A stretch of 64,000 nt of DNA, from contig NZ_VEWM01000080.1 of the NCBI RefSeq assembly GCF_020662265.1, positions 62,001-126,000 of the forward strand. Direction: 5' to 3'. How positions within the stretch are numbered: position 1 is the first letter of the stretch; each line of letters starts with the position of its first letter. The stretch comes from Psychrobacter sp. I-STPA6b (GTDB taxonomy: Bacteria > Pseudomonadota > Gammaproteobacteria > Pseudomonadales > Moraxellaceae). Positions 36,209-45,590 of the stretch are shown in pieces. The notes under the pieces are model-generated. The model had not been told where the DNA came from. It saw nothing but the letters and a program-made list of their open reading frames with translations, and did no database searches. The position numbers were made by a program, and so were the translations under genes.

Positions 36209-37030
36209 CTAAAATGTTTTTAAACTATTTGGCTTGCGACTTTGCATTAAAGTCTGAATACTAACATCATCAGCATGACGGCAGTCATCTTGTGGCTTAA
36301 TAATATCCCGTAAATAGGCACCAATCTCATATAAAGTGCGTCTAGAGTGACGCATATTGGCTTGGATTTGCCACCACTTTGCGGGAGATGGTAATGGTGC
36401 AGAGATAGGCGTAGTTGTAACACCATTTAAGGCAAACTGGCGTCTGGCTCGACTCATATGGTAGGCATCTGTAATTAAATAGACATTCTGTACAGCCACA
36501 CGTTTAGCAGTAAAACGAGCGTTTTCACAGGTATTCATACTGGCATTTTCAGTAATAATATTATCAGTGCTGACGCCTTGCTCTATTAACCAGTCTTGCA
36601 TCCATGGTGACTCTACACCCGATAATATAATCGGTAAGGACTTATTATGATAATAAGTAAGCAAAGTTTTTAAACGCTGACGAGTAAAGTCATTGATCAC
36701 AATATTATGTTTATCCTGCTGTATATCAGCCTTACTGCTATTGTTTGGAGAATAATTGTTTGAAGAACCTTCTCCTTTGGTCAGACCGCCTCCTAATAAC
36801 ACATAAGCAGTTGGTGCTGTATCAGTATCTTTTTTGTTATTTTGTGAATGAGCTTGTGGAACAGGTAAGTTTTTTAAAACGAACAATCCCACTTTAGAAA
36901 ATAAAGGTGTGATAAAGCTAACGGCAAATAATAAGGAAAGAAAAATAAAAAATTGACACAATCGACATACTCTTTGCCGAAAAGATAGCTTTTCTTGTCG
37001 TGGGCGGAGCAACTTTTTAAAAAATAGCAT
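36209..37030 (-). CDS. YdcF/ElyC-family (DUF218) membrane-anchored protein
   Basis: 273 residues. One N-terminal membrane helix (~25-50) after a basic head, then a DUF218 domain with AYVLLGGGLTKG, RLKTLLTYYH, ILSGVESPW, ENASMNTCENARF and VYLITDAYHMSRARRQF. Relatives (YdcF, SanA, ElyC) work in envelope integrity and undecaprenyl-linked steps, but the reaction is unknown. It begins 20 nt after the murB stop on the same strand, so it is probably co-transcribed with murB. Confidence 0.88.
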   Translation of the reverse strand: MLFFKKLLRPRQEKLSFRQRVCRLCQFFIFLSLLFAVSFITPLFSKVGLFVLKNLPVPQAHSQNNKKDTDTAPTAYVLLGGGLTKGEGSSNNYSPNNSSKADIQQDKHNIVINDFTRQRLKTLLTYYHNKSLPIILSGVESPWMQDWLIEQGVSTDNIITENASMNTCENARFTAKRVAVQNVYLITDAYHMSRARRQFALNGVTTTPISAPLPSPAKWWQIQANMRHSRRTLYEIGAYLRDIIKPQDDCRHADDVSIQTLMQSRKPNSLKTF

Positions 37031-37050
37031 ATTAACAATCTATCATAGAT

Positions 37051-38145
37051 TTATAAATTTTCATCAATCCAAACAGGCTCACGTTGCAGTAGTACGCCAA
37101 ATTTATCGAAAACAGTCTGACTAATATACTGCTGACTAGTTTGGATATCAGCTTGACTGGCTTGCTTGGGAGCATGATTGGTCAAGACTAACGCCTGATT
37201 TTTATGAGTCAAAATCGGCGCAATACCGCCACCCTTTAACCCTGCCTGTTCAATCAGCCAACCTGCTGCCACTTTAACCTGTCCATCTGACATGGGATAG
37301 CCCACAATATCAGGATAGTCAGCTTGTAATTGCTTAAATTGAGCTTGAGCAATGATAGGATTTTGGAAAAAACTACCACAGTTTGGTAAGTCTTTGGGGT
37401 CTGGTAATTTCTGTTTACGAATATCAATAATGGCATTCATCACATCAACAGGCTGGATACTTATACGCTGATGTTGTTGCGCATGCTTTTGAGCCACTTG
37501 CTGCACATCACCATAATTAGCGCTGACTCGCTGTGGGTCTTTGTGCAATCGCAATAGCACCCGACTAATCAGCCAAGTATTGGGCTGGCGCTTAAACAAA
37601 CTGTCTCGATAAGCAAACTGGCAATCTTCACAGCTGATGGTATGCCAAACGCCAGTAGGCAGATGATAGGCTTTGACCGATAATAAAGAATCTTCTAACT
37701 GCACCCCATAAGCGCCGATATTTTGTACTGGTGAAGCTCCCACCAAGCCCGGAATTAACGCCAAATTTTCTAACCCAAACCAACCATTATTGACACTACT
37801 GACTACCAATTCATGCCAATTTTCCCCTGCCATCACCTCAATATCAATATAATCAGTAGTTTCATTTAATACAGTAATACCCTTTAGAAGTGGGCGTAAC
37901 ACAGTAATATTTAATTGTTTGGGTAGTAACACATTACTACCCCCTGATAACACCAATACAGATGGCTTTTTACTATTATCAGTAGTAGTTTGTTGTAAAA
38001 TCTGACTGGCTTGTTCAATATCCTGCTCTGTATGCAAGTCAATCACTCTATCTGCGATACAAACCAAACTCATGGTATTGTAAGCTGACAGGTCGACATT
38101 GGATTGAATATCAAGGTTTGATGGTATTGCGTTTGATGTTGTCAT
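37051..38145 (-). CDS. murB: UDP-N-acetylenolpyruvoylglucosamine reductase
   Basis: 364 residues, E. coli-type (type I) MurB. FAD-binding VLSGGSNVLLP, ENLALIPGLVGASPVQNIGAYGVQLED, YRDSLFK, the catalytic PNCGSFFQNP and AGWLIEQAGLKG are all present. It makes UDP-MurNAc for peptidoglycan. The frame is open 30 nt further upstream, overlapping the phosphatase gene, but the ATG at 38145 comes 2 nt after that gene's TAA and has GGAAAAG 9 nt before it, so the two are translationally coupled. Confidence 0.95.
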   Translation of the reverse strand: MTTSNAIPSNLDIQSNVDLSAYNTMSLVCIADRVIDLHTEQDIEQASQILQQTTTDNSKKPSVLVLSGGSNVLLPKQLNITVLRPLLKGITVLNETTDYIDIEVMAGENWHELVVSSVNNGWFGLENLALIPGLVGASPVQNIGAYGVQLEDSLLSVKAYHLPTGVWHTISCEDCQFAYRDSLFKRQPNTWLISRVLLRLHKDPQRVSANYGDVQQVAQKHAQQHQRISIQPVDVMNAIIDIRKQKLPDPKDLPNCGSFFQNPIIAQAQFKQLQADYPDIVGYPMSDGQVKVAAGWLIEQAGLKGGGIAPILTHKNQALVLTNHAPKQASQADIQTSQQYISQTVFDKFGVLLQREPVWIDENL

Positions 38146-38147
38146 AT

Positions 38148-38657
38148 TTAGCAACTTTTCCAGCTTTCTATCCACGCATTCGCCCCTGACTCAATATAGG
38201 CAATACAACGCTCAAATGCCTCATCACCACCATAATAAGGGTCTGGCACATCTTCACCTGCATGTATTGGGTCTTCCTCACTAAATAATGCCAATTTGGC
38301 TAATGCTTCGGATTGCTCAGGATTGTCATTGATTAAGCGGTCTTTGATGACTTGCAAATCCTGCAAGTTTTGCTTATCCATTGCTAAAATAAGCTCAAAC
38401 TTTTGGAAATCTTCTGGCTGAACTTGCCTTGCAATGAGTTTATGAATAGCATAACCATTTGCTTTGGCATGACTAATGGCTCGTTTATCGGGATGCTCAC
38501 CTGCATGCCAGTTACCTGTACCTGCTGAATCAATATCAATAGAAAACCCTGCTACTGCCGCTTTTTGTCGCAATACTTCCTCGGCAGTGGGTGAACGACA
38601 AATATTACCCAAACAAACCAGTAATATTGACTTTGGGGCGCAAGTTTTTATTGGCAT
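38148..38657 (-). CDS. Low-molecular-weight protein-tyrosine phosphatase
   Basis: 169 residues. The P-loop VCLGNICRSPTAE (CX5R-S) lies at residues ~14-26 and the general-acid DPYYGG (DP) near residue 138, both required for catalysis. Bacterial relatives (Wzb, Etp, PtpA) dephosphorylate BY-kinases or act on small aryl phosphates. No tyrosine kinase or capsule gene lies beside it, so it looks like the stand-alone housekeeping type upstream of murB. AAGG stands 8 nt before the ATG. Confidence 0.93.
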   Translation of the reverse strand: MPIKTCAPKSILLVCLGNICRSPTAEEVLRQKAAVAGFSIDIDSAGTGNWHAGEHPDKRAISHAKANGYAIHKLIARQVQPEDFQKFELILAMDKQNLQDLQVIKDRLINDNPEQSEALAKLALFSEEDPIHAGEDVPDPYYGGDEAFERCIAYIESGANAWIESWKSC

Positions 38658-38698
38658 AATATGACCTTTGGTTGTGGCTAAAGATAGAATCAGAGAAA

Positions 38699-39115
38699 CT
38701 AACCTTGCTGTTTAAAGCGTTGTAGTTCACGGCGTTGTTTTTTGTTAGGTTTGGTATCAGGGCGGGCAAGATTCGCCAGTTTGCGTTGCTCGCTATAATA
38801 CTCACGTTGTTTGATACTCTCTTCGGTCTCTTCATAAAGCGTTTGTGCAATGGTTGCATTACCACGCTCAGTCGATAACGCTTTGACTACCACGGTTTTT
38901 TCATTCATTGAGGAGGCTGATCCTTGGCGAATGGTTAGAGTATCACCAACGCTGACTTCTTTACTGGTTTTTACCCGACTACCTGCAAAGTGTACCTTAC
39001 CACCTTCAATGGCTTGTTTAGCAAGGCTACGGGTACGAAAAAACCTTGCTGCCCATAGCCATTTATCAATACGGACTTTGTTGGGAGTGTTGGAGGATTG
39101 ATTATTTTGTGTCAT
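38699..39115 (-). CDS. hslR: Ribosome-associated heat shock protein Hsp15
   Basis: 138 residues. S4 RNA-binding domain: RIDKWLWAARFFRTRSLAKQAIEGGKVHFAGSRVK-like region at residues ~17-50, then a basic C terminus rich in Lys/Arg (KKQRRELQRFK). Hsp15 rescues stalled 50S-nascent chain-tRNA complexes. The frame opens with TTG at 39130; the ATG at 39115 is chosen. Same strand as the downstream phosphatase and murB. Confidence 0.93.
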   Translation of the reverse strand: MTQNNQSSNTPNKVRIDKWLWAARFFRTRSLAKQAIEGGKVHFAGSRVKTSKEVSVGDTLTIRQGSASSMNEKTVVVKALSTERGNATIAQTLYEETEESIKQREYYSEQRKLANLARPDTKPNKKQRRELQRFKQQG

Positions 39116-39144
39116 AGATTTTTGCTTCAATTATCCAAAATTAA

Positions 39145-39675
39145 TTATTCTGTTGATTGATTGCCCTGCAAACTCTGCCTTAGCTCATAACAACTATGTG
39201 ACATTCTTGGATTATATGGATGAGTAATAGGAACTGTAATCCTACCTTGAACTTGCTGTCCATCTTTTATAAAAGGATACAGCTTCGCTTGTCTTAGCCC
39301 TCTCATCACTATTCTATCAAAATAAGGCTCACCACTACTTTCTGATATATTAACCCTTTCAACATCACCTTCTGGACTAACTATCATATCAGCAACCATA
39401 GTTATCTTTTGTGGCTGACAGTTAGCAAGCGGTTGCCCTTGAGCATCACAATCACAGATAGATAAGCGATCATGTAGTCGATACAAACTTCGAGTATCAA
39501 AAGTAGGTCTCCGCCTCCATCGACCCTCAGCATATTGGGGTAAAGTTGTTTGCTGCTCAATACTCTCCATACCACTGCTCATTGTCGTACGAATAGATGA
39601 ATTATCAATCAACTCTGCCTGAGCAGTCATGGCTAGTAGTAAACTTCCTGTTAATCCTAATAATATTTTTTTCAT
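39145..39675 (-). CDS. Periplasmic TonB C-terminal-like domain protein
   Basis: 176 residues. Signal peptide MKKILLGLTGSLLLAMTAQA, then a Cys-containing segment (SICDCDAQGQPLANCQPQ) and a TonB-C-like fold: MIVSPEGDVERVNISESSGEPYFDRIVMRGLRQAKLYPF and GRITVPITHPYN. Unlike TonB it has no membrane anchor or proline-rich span, so it is probably a soluble periplasmic protein of unknown partner. AGGA lies 6 nt before the ATG. It begins 12 nt after the ilvA stop, suggesting co-transcription. Confidence 0.78.
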   Translation of the reverse strand: MKKILLGLTGSLLLAMTAQAELIDNSSIRTTMSSGMESIEQQTTLPQYAEGRWRRRPTFDTRSLYRLHDRLSICDCDAQGQPLANCQPQKITMVADMIVSPEGDVERVNISESSGEPYFDRIVMRGLRQAKLYPFIKDGQQVQGRITVPITHPYNPRMSHSCYELRQSLQGNQSTE

Positions 39676-39687
39676 ATTTTTTCCTAA

Positions 39688-41241
39688 TTAACGCAAAAAT
39701 AACTGATAACCCACATTATCATTGACTGGCTCACATTCATAGCCAATATCTTGCAGTGCGTCTTGTAGCTTGCGTGAGTTGCTATTTGAAGCTTGCAACC
39801 CAACTAATACTCGCCCCTCTGCCGCTCCATGATTGCGATAATGGAATAAGGTAATATTAAAATCTTGCCCCAATTTTTCCAAGAAATTGAGTAATGCGCC
39901 GGGGCGTTCAGGGAAAGTCACTTTAAATAACTGCTCATCATTTAGCTCAGGATGTCCACCAATCAAATAACGAATATGGGTTTTAGCAATCTCATCATCA
40001 GTCAAATCATGCGTATCATGCCCTGCATCTGCCAAAGACTGAGCAATAATTTGGCGCTCTTTATTGCCTTCTTTAAGAGCAATACCAACAAAAATTGCCG
40101 CAGGCTGCATTGAGTCAGGTGATTGGCGACTACGCACTCGATAATTAAATTCAGTGATATTGCGACCTTTTAGGGTACGACAGAAGTTTAAAAATGCACC
40201 CGTCTGCTCAGGAATACTTACCGCAAAAATTGCCTCTTTTTTCTCACCGATTTCGGTGCGCTCAGCGATATAACGTAAGCGGTCAAAGTTCATATTTGCC
40301 CCACTGACCACCGCCACGCAGTTTTTGTTTGTCAAACCATGTTGCTGAATATATTTTTTCATACCAGCGACCGCCAATGCCCCTGCTGGCTCAACGATAC
40401 TACGATTTTCTTCAAACACATCTTTAACGGCTGCACAAACCTCATCATTACTACAAGTGACCACTTCATCTTCAATAAGTGTGCCTGAGCCATCGCTTTT
40501 TTGCATTTGCACCACATCAAAAGGCAGTTTACCAATTTGAGCCACTGCCACACCATCAACAAATAAGCCAACTTGTGGCAAGCGTACCCGCTCACCATGC
40601 TCTAAAGCTGCTTTTAAACAAGCCGCCTCTTCTGGCTCAACGGCAACCACTTTGACATGTGGGGCAACTTCACCTAAGAAGGCAGCAATACCAGCAATCA
40701 AACCGCCACCACCTGTCGCCACAAACACATAATCCATGTCTCGCCATTGTTGGGTTAGCTCTAGCCCAATCGTACCTTGTCCTGCAATCACCAATTCATC
40801 GTCATATGGTGGTACAAAGGTTAAGCCTTCTTTTTCGGCTTTTTCGATGGCATAGCGATTGGCATCATCAAAGCTATCACCATACAAGTCCACATTACCA
40901 CCCAATGCCTTAACTGCATTGACCTTAATATCAGGGGTGGTGGTAGGCATAACGATGACATTATTCAGCCCTAATTTAGCAGCAGAAAAAGCTACTCCCT
41001 GTGCATGATTACCTGCAGAAGCACAAATCACCCCTTGAGTTTTTTGCTCATCACTTAACTGGCTGATACGGTTGTATGCGCCACGCAGTTTGAATGAAAA
41101 GACGGGCTGTAAATCTTCACGCTTAATGCGAATGTCATTGCTAAAACGTTTGGATAATTTAGGGGCTTTCTCTAGCGGTGTTTGAATGGCTGCGTCATAA
41201 ACGGTGGCTTGCAAAATGGCTCGAACCCAATGTGATAACAT
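39688..41241 (-). CDS. ilvA: Threonine ammonia-lyase, biosynthetic
   Basis: 517 residues, full length for the allosteric IlvA. PLP lysine in FSFKLRGAYNR, GVICASAGNHAQGVAF, ATGGGGLIAG in the catalytic domain; two ACT-like regulatory domains follow (NFCRTLKGRNITEFNYR and PGALLNFLEKLGQDFNITLFHYR). It deaminates threonine to 2-oxobutyrate for isoleucine and is expected to be inhibited by isoleucine. TTAGGA precedes the ATG. Confidence 0.97.
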   Translation of the reverse strand: MLSHWVRAILQATVYDAAIQTPLEKAPKLSKRFSNDIRIKREDLQPVFSFKLRGAYNRISQLSDEQKTQGVICASAGNHAQGVAFSAAKLGLNNVIVMPTTTPDIKVNAVKALGGNVDLYGDSFDDANRYAIEKAEKEGLTFVPPYDDELVIAGQGTIGLELTQQWRDMDYVFVATGGGGLIAGIAAFLGEVAPHVKVVAVEPEEAACLKAALEHGERVRLPQVGLFVDGVAVAQIGKLPFDVVQMQKSDGSGTLIEDEVVTCSNDEVCAAVKDVFEENRSIVEPAGALAVAGMKKYIQQHGLTNKNCVAVVSGANMNFDRLRYIAERTEIGEKKEAIFAVSIPEQTGAFLNFCRTLKGRNITEFNYRVRSRQSPDSMQPAAIFVGIALKEGNKERQIIAQSLADAGHDTHDLTDDEIAKTHIRYLIGGHPELNDEQLFKVTFPERPGALLNFLEKLGQDFNITLFHYRNHGAAEGRVLVGLQASNSNSRKLQDALQDIGYECEPVNDNVGYQLFLR

Positions 41242-41386
41242 AAAAAATCCTAAATTTGTGTGTGTGGTTTACTGGCACAGAATGTGTCGTTTGTTATATT
41301 CAAATTTCATCTCTGCCCATTATAAAGGAACTGGCTGATAAAGGACAAAAAAAGTACACTGATAGGCTCAGACTTTGGATTTTTGC

Positions 41387-42484
41387 TTACTTTTGTAAGA
41401 TATCCACATATTCTATCGTTTGTAGAAATGCTTTGATGGTGGGTGGTAGCTCGTTTAAGGGATTGCCACTAATAAAAAGTTGTTTTAGATTGCTAAGCTT
41501 GGTGATAGATTGAGGTAAACACTGAATTTGATTGTCACTGATATTGAAATTTTTTAGTTTTTTAATGTGTGTAATATGCTCTGGAAACTCTGTTATTTGA
41601 TTTGTATTGATATAAAGACACTCTAGGTTTTTTAAATTAGTAATAAAGTCTGGTATTTTGGTTAATTGATTATAATCAAGATAAAGTGTTACTAAATGGT
41701 TCAGTTTACCGATACTTTCAGGAATCTTAGTAAGATTAATGTCACTAACATCAAGAAAAGTCAAATTATTAAGATTACCAAAAAGATTCGGTAATTCTGA
41801 TAAATTATTACTATCAATATCAAGTCTTTCTAAGCTATGTAGTTTAAATACTATTTTTGGCACTTCATTGAAGGAATTATAGCTAAGTATTAAAGTATTT
41901 AAATGTTTAAGCTCTATTATAAAATCAGGTAAGCTAGTAAGTTTATTAAACCCAACACTAAGCCATTCTAATTTTTTTAAATAACGTACAAAATTAGGCA
42001 CTTGGGTTAAGTTATTAGAAGATATGTTAAGATATACTAAATTTTTAAGGTCTTTGATAAAGCTAGGTGAGTTTTTAGTTTCTATACCACCAATACCAAG
42101 ACATTCTAAGTTATTGAGGTTTCTAATAAAGTCAGGAATTTGAGTAATTGGATTACTGCCAATATAAAGCTCTTTTAACTGTCTAAAATCACCCATAAAA
42201 TCAGGAATAATAGTGAAATTATTTTCCTGAATATTAAGTGATGCTAATTTGGTAAGCTGTATAAAGGTTTTTGGCAATTCACATAACTGATTATAGCTCA
42301 CATCTAGTGCAGTTAGATTACTTAAATTACCAATCTCATCAGGAAGATACGTGATGCTATTATCTTGAAGATTTAGCTCAGTCATTTGTAATAATTGCAG
42401 TTTATCTCGAGGTAGTTGAGTATCTGCAATCTCAAATTCATCAGCCCAGTCAAATATTTTGCTCATCCAGTAATCATGTTGCAT
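41387..42484 (-). CDS. Cytosolic leucine-rich repeat protein, 14 repeats
   Basis: 365 residues made almost wholly of 14 tandem 23-residue LRRs of the form LxxLxxLxLxxNxLxxLPxFI, for example LNLQDNSITYLP, LDVSYNQLCELP, LYLDYNQLTKIP and LFISGNPLNELP. A ~30-residue N-terminal cap (MQHDYWMSKIFDWADEFEI) precedes them, with no signal peptide or membrane segment, so the protein is cytoplasmic unless exported by another route. LRR solenoids bind proteins. It has no E3 ligase or kinase domain. The gene is AT-richer than ilvA and rpiA beside it, which hints at horizontal origin. AGAGGA lies 6 nt before the ATG. Confidence 0.92.
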   Translation of the reverse strand: MQHDYWMSKIFDWADEFEIADTQLPRDKLQLLQMTELNLQDNSITYLPDEIGNLSNLTALDVSYNQLCELPKTFIQLTKLASLNIQENNFTIIPDFMGDFRQLKELYIGSNPITQIPDFIRNLNNLECLGIGGIETKNSPSFIKDLKNLVYLNISSNNLTQVPNFVRYLKKLEWLSVGFNKLTSLPDFIIELKHLNTLILSYNSFNEVPKIVFKLHSLERLDIDSNNLSELPNLFGNLNNLTFLDVSDINLTKIPESIGKLNHLVTLYLDYNQLTKIPDFITNLKNLECLYINTNQITEFPEHITHIKKLKNFNISDNQIQCLPQSITKLSNLKQLFISGNPLNELPPTIKAFLQTIEYVDILQK

Positions 42485-42582
42485 AACTATTCCTCTTTGT
42501 TCCCCCCATTCTTTAGATGAATTATTACTGCAAATTGGCTAAAATAATAGCTCCAACTACTAAAAATATAGGACCTTGCTTT

Positions 42583-43254
42583 ATGAGCGAACCACAAGCC
42601 AACCAACAACAACTCAAACAAGCTGTCGCTTCGGCGACATTAGCCCATATTGAAGACGGCATGATACTAGGTGTAGGCACTGGCAGTACAGTGAATTGCC
42701 TGATTGACCTATTACCCAAAGTTCGCCTAAAAGGGGCAGTTGCCAGCTCTAAAGTCACTCAAGAAAAACTAGAGGCTTTAGGTATTGAAGTGATGGATTT
42801 AAACTTTGTTGGTGAGTTGGATTTGTATATTGATGGTGCAGATGAAGTCAATCCAAACTTACAACTTATCAAAGGTGGTGGTGGGGCATTGACTCGGGAA
42901 AAAATTGTTGCAGCTGCCTCTAAAAAGTTTATCTGTATGGTCGATGAAAGCAAATGGGTAGAGACCCTAGGTCGAGCATTCCCTGTTCCTATCGAAGTGC
43001 TACCACAAGCACGCTCTTATGTGGCTCGTGAGTTGGTGAAGCTAGGTGGTGAGCCTGAGTACCGAGAAGGCTTTGTTACCGATTATGGCAATTTAATCTT
43101 AGATGTTTATGATTTAAAGATAGACAGCCCCAGTGAGATGGAGCAACGACTAAATAATATCGTCGGTGTGGTATGTAATGGTATATTTGCAGCCAATCAA
43201 GCTGATACTTTGTTGATTGCCAAACCTAGTGGCATTGAGACCCTAAAACGCTAA
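42583..43254 (+). CDS. rpiA: Ribose-5-phosphate isomerase A
   Basis: 223 residues. [44 protein letters not shown] loop (DGADE and KGGGGAL are the sugar-binding and catalytic regions) and MVDESKWV. It interconverts ribose 5-phosphate and ribulose 5-phosphate. The open frame starts 66 nt earlier, but the ATG at 42583 follows AGGA at the right distance and yields the standard N terminus. Divergent from the LRR gene; convergent with argF. Confidence 0.96.
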   Translation: MSEPQANQQQLKQAVASATLAHIEDGMILGVGTGSTVNCLIDLLPKVRLKGAVASSKVTQEKLEALGIEVMDLNFVGELDLYIDGADEVNPNLQLIKGGGGALTREKIVAAASKKFICMVDESKWVETLGRAFPVPIEVLPQARSYVARELVKLGGEPEYREGFVTDYGNLILDVYDLKIDSPSEMEQRLNNIVGVVCNGIFAANQADTLLIAKPSGIETLKR

Positions 43255-43285
43255 TCTTCGCTCAATCTATAAATACAAATACTAA

Positions 43286-43317
43286 AAAGCCCCTATATTT
43301 ATATTGTTAGGGGCTTT
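43286..43317. terminator. Bidirectional terminator between rpiA and argF
   Basis: AAAGCCCCTA, a 12-nt loop, TAGGGGCTTT. GC-rich stem with A and T flanks, lying between the two convergent genes. Confidence 0.9.
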
Positions 43318-43344
43318 GTTATGTTTGATAAACCAACTAAAACG

Positions 43345-44262
43345 TTAAACTTTGATTTTATCCTGCAATAACAACTCCATCAGTGCCTTTTGTGCATGCA
43401 GGCGGTTTTCTGCCTCATGCCAAACAACTGAGCGTGGATCATCTAATAAATCTATTGAGATTTCTTCACCACGGTGCGCAGGTAGACAGTGCATAAATAA
43501 AACCTCTGGGTCTGCTTTATCCAGCATCGAAGGGGTTACTTGATAGGGGGCAAAACGTCTGGCTCGGGTGTTTTGCTCACTTTCTTGCCCCATACTTGCC
43601 CATACATCGGTAACAATCAAATGTGCATCTTTGGCAGCATCTTGTACATCTTCAACAAGAGTCACACAATGCGAAAATTTTTCAGTCAACTCAGGATTTG
43701 GTTCAAATCCATAAGGGGATGCCACTCGCAACTCAAAACCAAATTGATGTGCTGCATGCATAAACGATGAACACATATTATTACCATCGCCCACCCAAGT
43801 AACAATTTTATTTTCAATACTGCCACGCAACTCATAAAATGTTTGCATATCAGCCAATAGCTGACAAGGATGAAAGTCATCAGTCAACGCATTAATAATC
43901 GGCACAGAAGAATATTCAGCAAATTTTTGTACTTTTTCATGCTCAAAAGTACGTATCATAATGATATCTACCATGCTTGAGATGACCCGTGCAGAGTCTT
44001 CAATCGGCTCACCACGACCTAATTGGGTATCTTTAGGCGATAAAAAAATCGCTTGACCGCCAAACTGCCCCATACCTGTTTCAAATGAGATACGGGTTCG
44101 GGTTGAAGATTTTTCAAAAATCATACCCAAGGTTCGTCCGATAAAGGGCTGATAAATCTCGCCTGCATGTTGCATTTTTCGCAGTTCACTTGCCCGCTTA
44201 ATCAACTGGTCAAGTTCATTTTTTGAAAGGTCAAGTAAGGTTAAGAAATGGCGCACACTCAT
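43345..44262 (-). CDS. argF: Ornithine carbamoyltransferase
   Basis: 305 residues. Carbamoyl-phosphate loop [27 protein letters not shown] (ornithine side), DVWASMGQE and [11 protein letters not shown], all intact. It forms citrulline in arginine synthesis. The sequence is of the anabolic ArgF type. GGGAT lies before the ATG. The upstream 513-bp gap carries two repeat elements. Confidence 0.97.
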   Translation of the reverse strand: MSVRHFLTLLDLSKNELDQLIKRASELRKMQHAGEIYQPFIGRTLGMIFEKSSTRTRISFETGMGQFGGQAIFLSPKDTQLGRGEPIEDSARVISSMVDIIMIRTFEHEKVQKFAEYSSVPIINALTDDFHPCQLLADMQTFYELRGSIENKIVTWVGDGNNMCSSFMHAAHQFGFELRVASPYGFEPNPELTEKFSHCVTLVEDVQDAAKDAHLIVTDVWASMGQESEQNTRARRFAPYQVTPSMLDKADPEVLFMHCLPAHRGEEISIDLLDDPRSVVWHEAENRLHAQKALMELLLQDKIKV

Positions 44263-44593
44263 GATGATCCCAAATTCAATGGTAAGTAAATAGTTGTCAA
44301 TAAGTAATTGTTAAAGAAACAAAAGTATAAACCTCCAGTATAGCGAAAATAACCACAATGTAAATTAGGTTTTTGATGTAAGTGACTTTTATCTCTTCTA
44401 TCTCTTGCTCTATCAATAAAAAACCAATGTGTCTTCGCTCCGTATATCTTTACAAAGAGACAAAAGACTCTCAAACAAACTCAACTTCAAGCATAACCAT
44501 ATCACTGGTAAATAAGCCATCTTTTTAAATATCAAAGTTATCTCTTATTTCTTGTATCCAAGTGGTTATTCATATCAACAAAAGTAATTTATA

Positions 44594-44658
44594 GGCTCTG
44601 TTGAGCTTTTACTCTATTAGACTAATATCTACAAGGGATATCGCTTCTTACTTTTTTA
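44594..44658. mobile_element. Truncated copy of the 6136 MITE
   Basis: Begins GGCTCTGTTGAG and continues with ACTAATATCTACAAGGGATA, which lines up with GCTAATATCTACAGGGGATA of the intact element at 6136. Similarity fades after about 65 bp and the right terminal repeat is missing. A TATAGTC-type repeat begins 14 bp further on. The remainder of the gap 44263-44593 holds nothing I recognise. Confidence 0.6.
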
Positions 44659-44672
44659 TACAACCGATTTTA

Positions 44673-44780
44673 TATAGTCAATCTAATATCATGTCACCAC
44701 AAGGCAACCAAGTGAAGATGGTACAAGTAGTACATCAAGTGAGGTTAACTCCGTGGTGGATTTATAGTAGGCAGACTATA
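44673..44780. repeat. TATAGTC/GACTATA palindromic repeat, copy 4 (subtype A)
   Basis: 108 bp, subtype A: TATAGTCAATCTAATATC..., inner CACCACAAGGCAACC arm, core GTACAAGTAGTAC, right end GGCAGACTATA. TACAACCGA stands on both sides (44659 and 44779), as a direct repeat might after insertion or recombination. Its last bases supply the stop codon of the lrp-type gene. Confidence 0.88.
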
Positions 44781-45288
44781 CAACCGAACGGCTAAACACC
44801 TCTCTTAGCTCAAAGCTGGTATGCACTTGCGACACCCCTTCAATACGATTGAGCCGATGCAACAAAAATTCTTCATAATGTGCCATGTCGCGCACCACCA
44901 CTTTGATTAAATAATCTTCACTACGTCCTGTGACAATGCTACAGCTCACCACCTCTTCAAAACTTTGGATTTGCTGTTCAAACTGCTCAAAACGCTCTGC
45001 GGTATGCTTATCCATACCCACAGCAATAAAAATAGCCAAGCTATAACCTAGCTTTTGTGCATTAGTATGTGCATGATAACCTGTGATTACTCCCTGCTCT
45101 TCTAACTGCTTAATACGCCTAGCACAAGGTGTGGGTGATAAATTGACGTGTTCTGCCATCTCAGTAATGCTTAAACGGGCATCTTGTTGTAATAATGCCA
45201 ATAATTGCTTATCAACTTTATCCAGTGGCTTATCTAATGGCTTGTCTAAACTTTTTTCTCTTGTTTGCACAGATAGGTCAGTCTTCAT
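44776..45288 (-). CDS. Lrp/AsnC-family transcriptional regulator
   Basis: 170 residues. N-terminal winged HTH (DKQLLALLQQDARLSITEMAEHV, LSPTPCARRIKQLEEQGVI) and C-terminal RAM domain (VVSCSIVTGRSEDYLIKVVVRD, LNRIEGVSQVHTSFELREV). Lrp-type proteins sense leucine or other amino acids and regulate their synthesis or breakdown. It begins with a three-fold KPLDKPLDKVDK repeat. It is divergent from leuA, which is a likely target. The final codons and the TAG stop fall inside a TATAGTC repeat, so the C terminus (SRSVV) may differ from the ancestral one. Confidence 0.92.
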   Translation of the reverse strand: MKTDLSVQTREKSLDKPLDKPLDKVDKQLLALLQQDARLSITEMAEHVNLSPTPCARRIKQLEEQGVITGYHAHTNAQKLGYSLAIFIAVGMDKHTAERFEQFEQQIQSFEEVVSCSIVTGRSEDYLIKVVVRDMAHYEEFLLHRLNRIEGVSQVHTSFELREVFSRSVV

Positions 45289-45434
45289 CTACTCACACCC
45301 ATTAATAATAGGAAAAATTAAAGTAATCCTCTAATATTAGCGTAAAAATTAGATAAATCCATCAAATTCTCTGAATTTTATAAATATTTTGCCGTTTTTC
45401 ACTATTCACTTTTTGATATCATATTCACAATCAA

Positions 45435-45457
45435 AAATCAGTTATAAATTCTGATTT
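45435..45457. promoter_or_regulatory. Candidate Lrp-type operator between lrp and leuA
   Basis: AAATCAG-N9-CTGATTT, with an AT-rich centre; the inner 15 bp (CAG...CTG) resemble the symmetric Lrp consensus. It lies between two divergent genes, 147 nt from the regulator start and 134 nt from leuA. The rest of the 302-bp intergenic region is AT-rich and shows no leader peptide with a Leu-codon run. Confidence 0.45.
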
Positions 45458-45590
45458 AAGGTGATGCAAATTTGCTAATAACTGCGACTTTCCATAGCAA
45501 CTTGTAACATCAATCATTTTTTATTTATTAAACGCTTTATTTATTCATAAGTACTGTGGTTATTATTCGCCACTCATTTAAGGAACTTCC

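Noticed and set aside
38148..38657. Capsule regulation by a Wzb-type phosphatase
   Set aside because: No BY-kinase, wza or polysaccharide gene is near; the neighbours are murB and hsp15.
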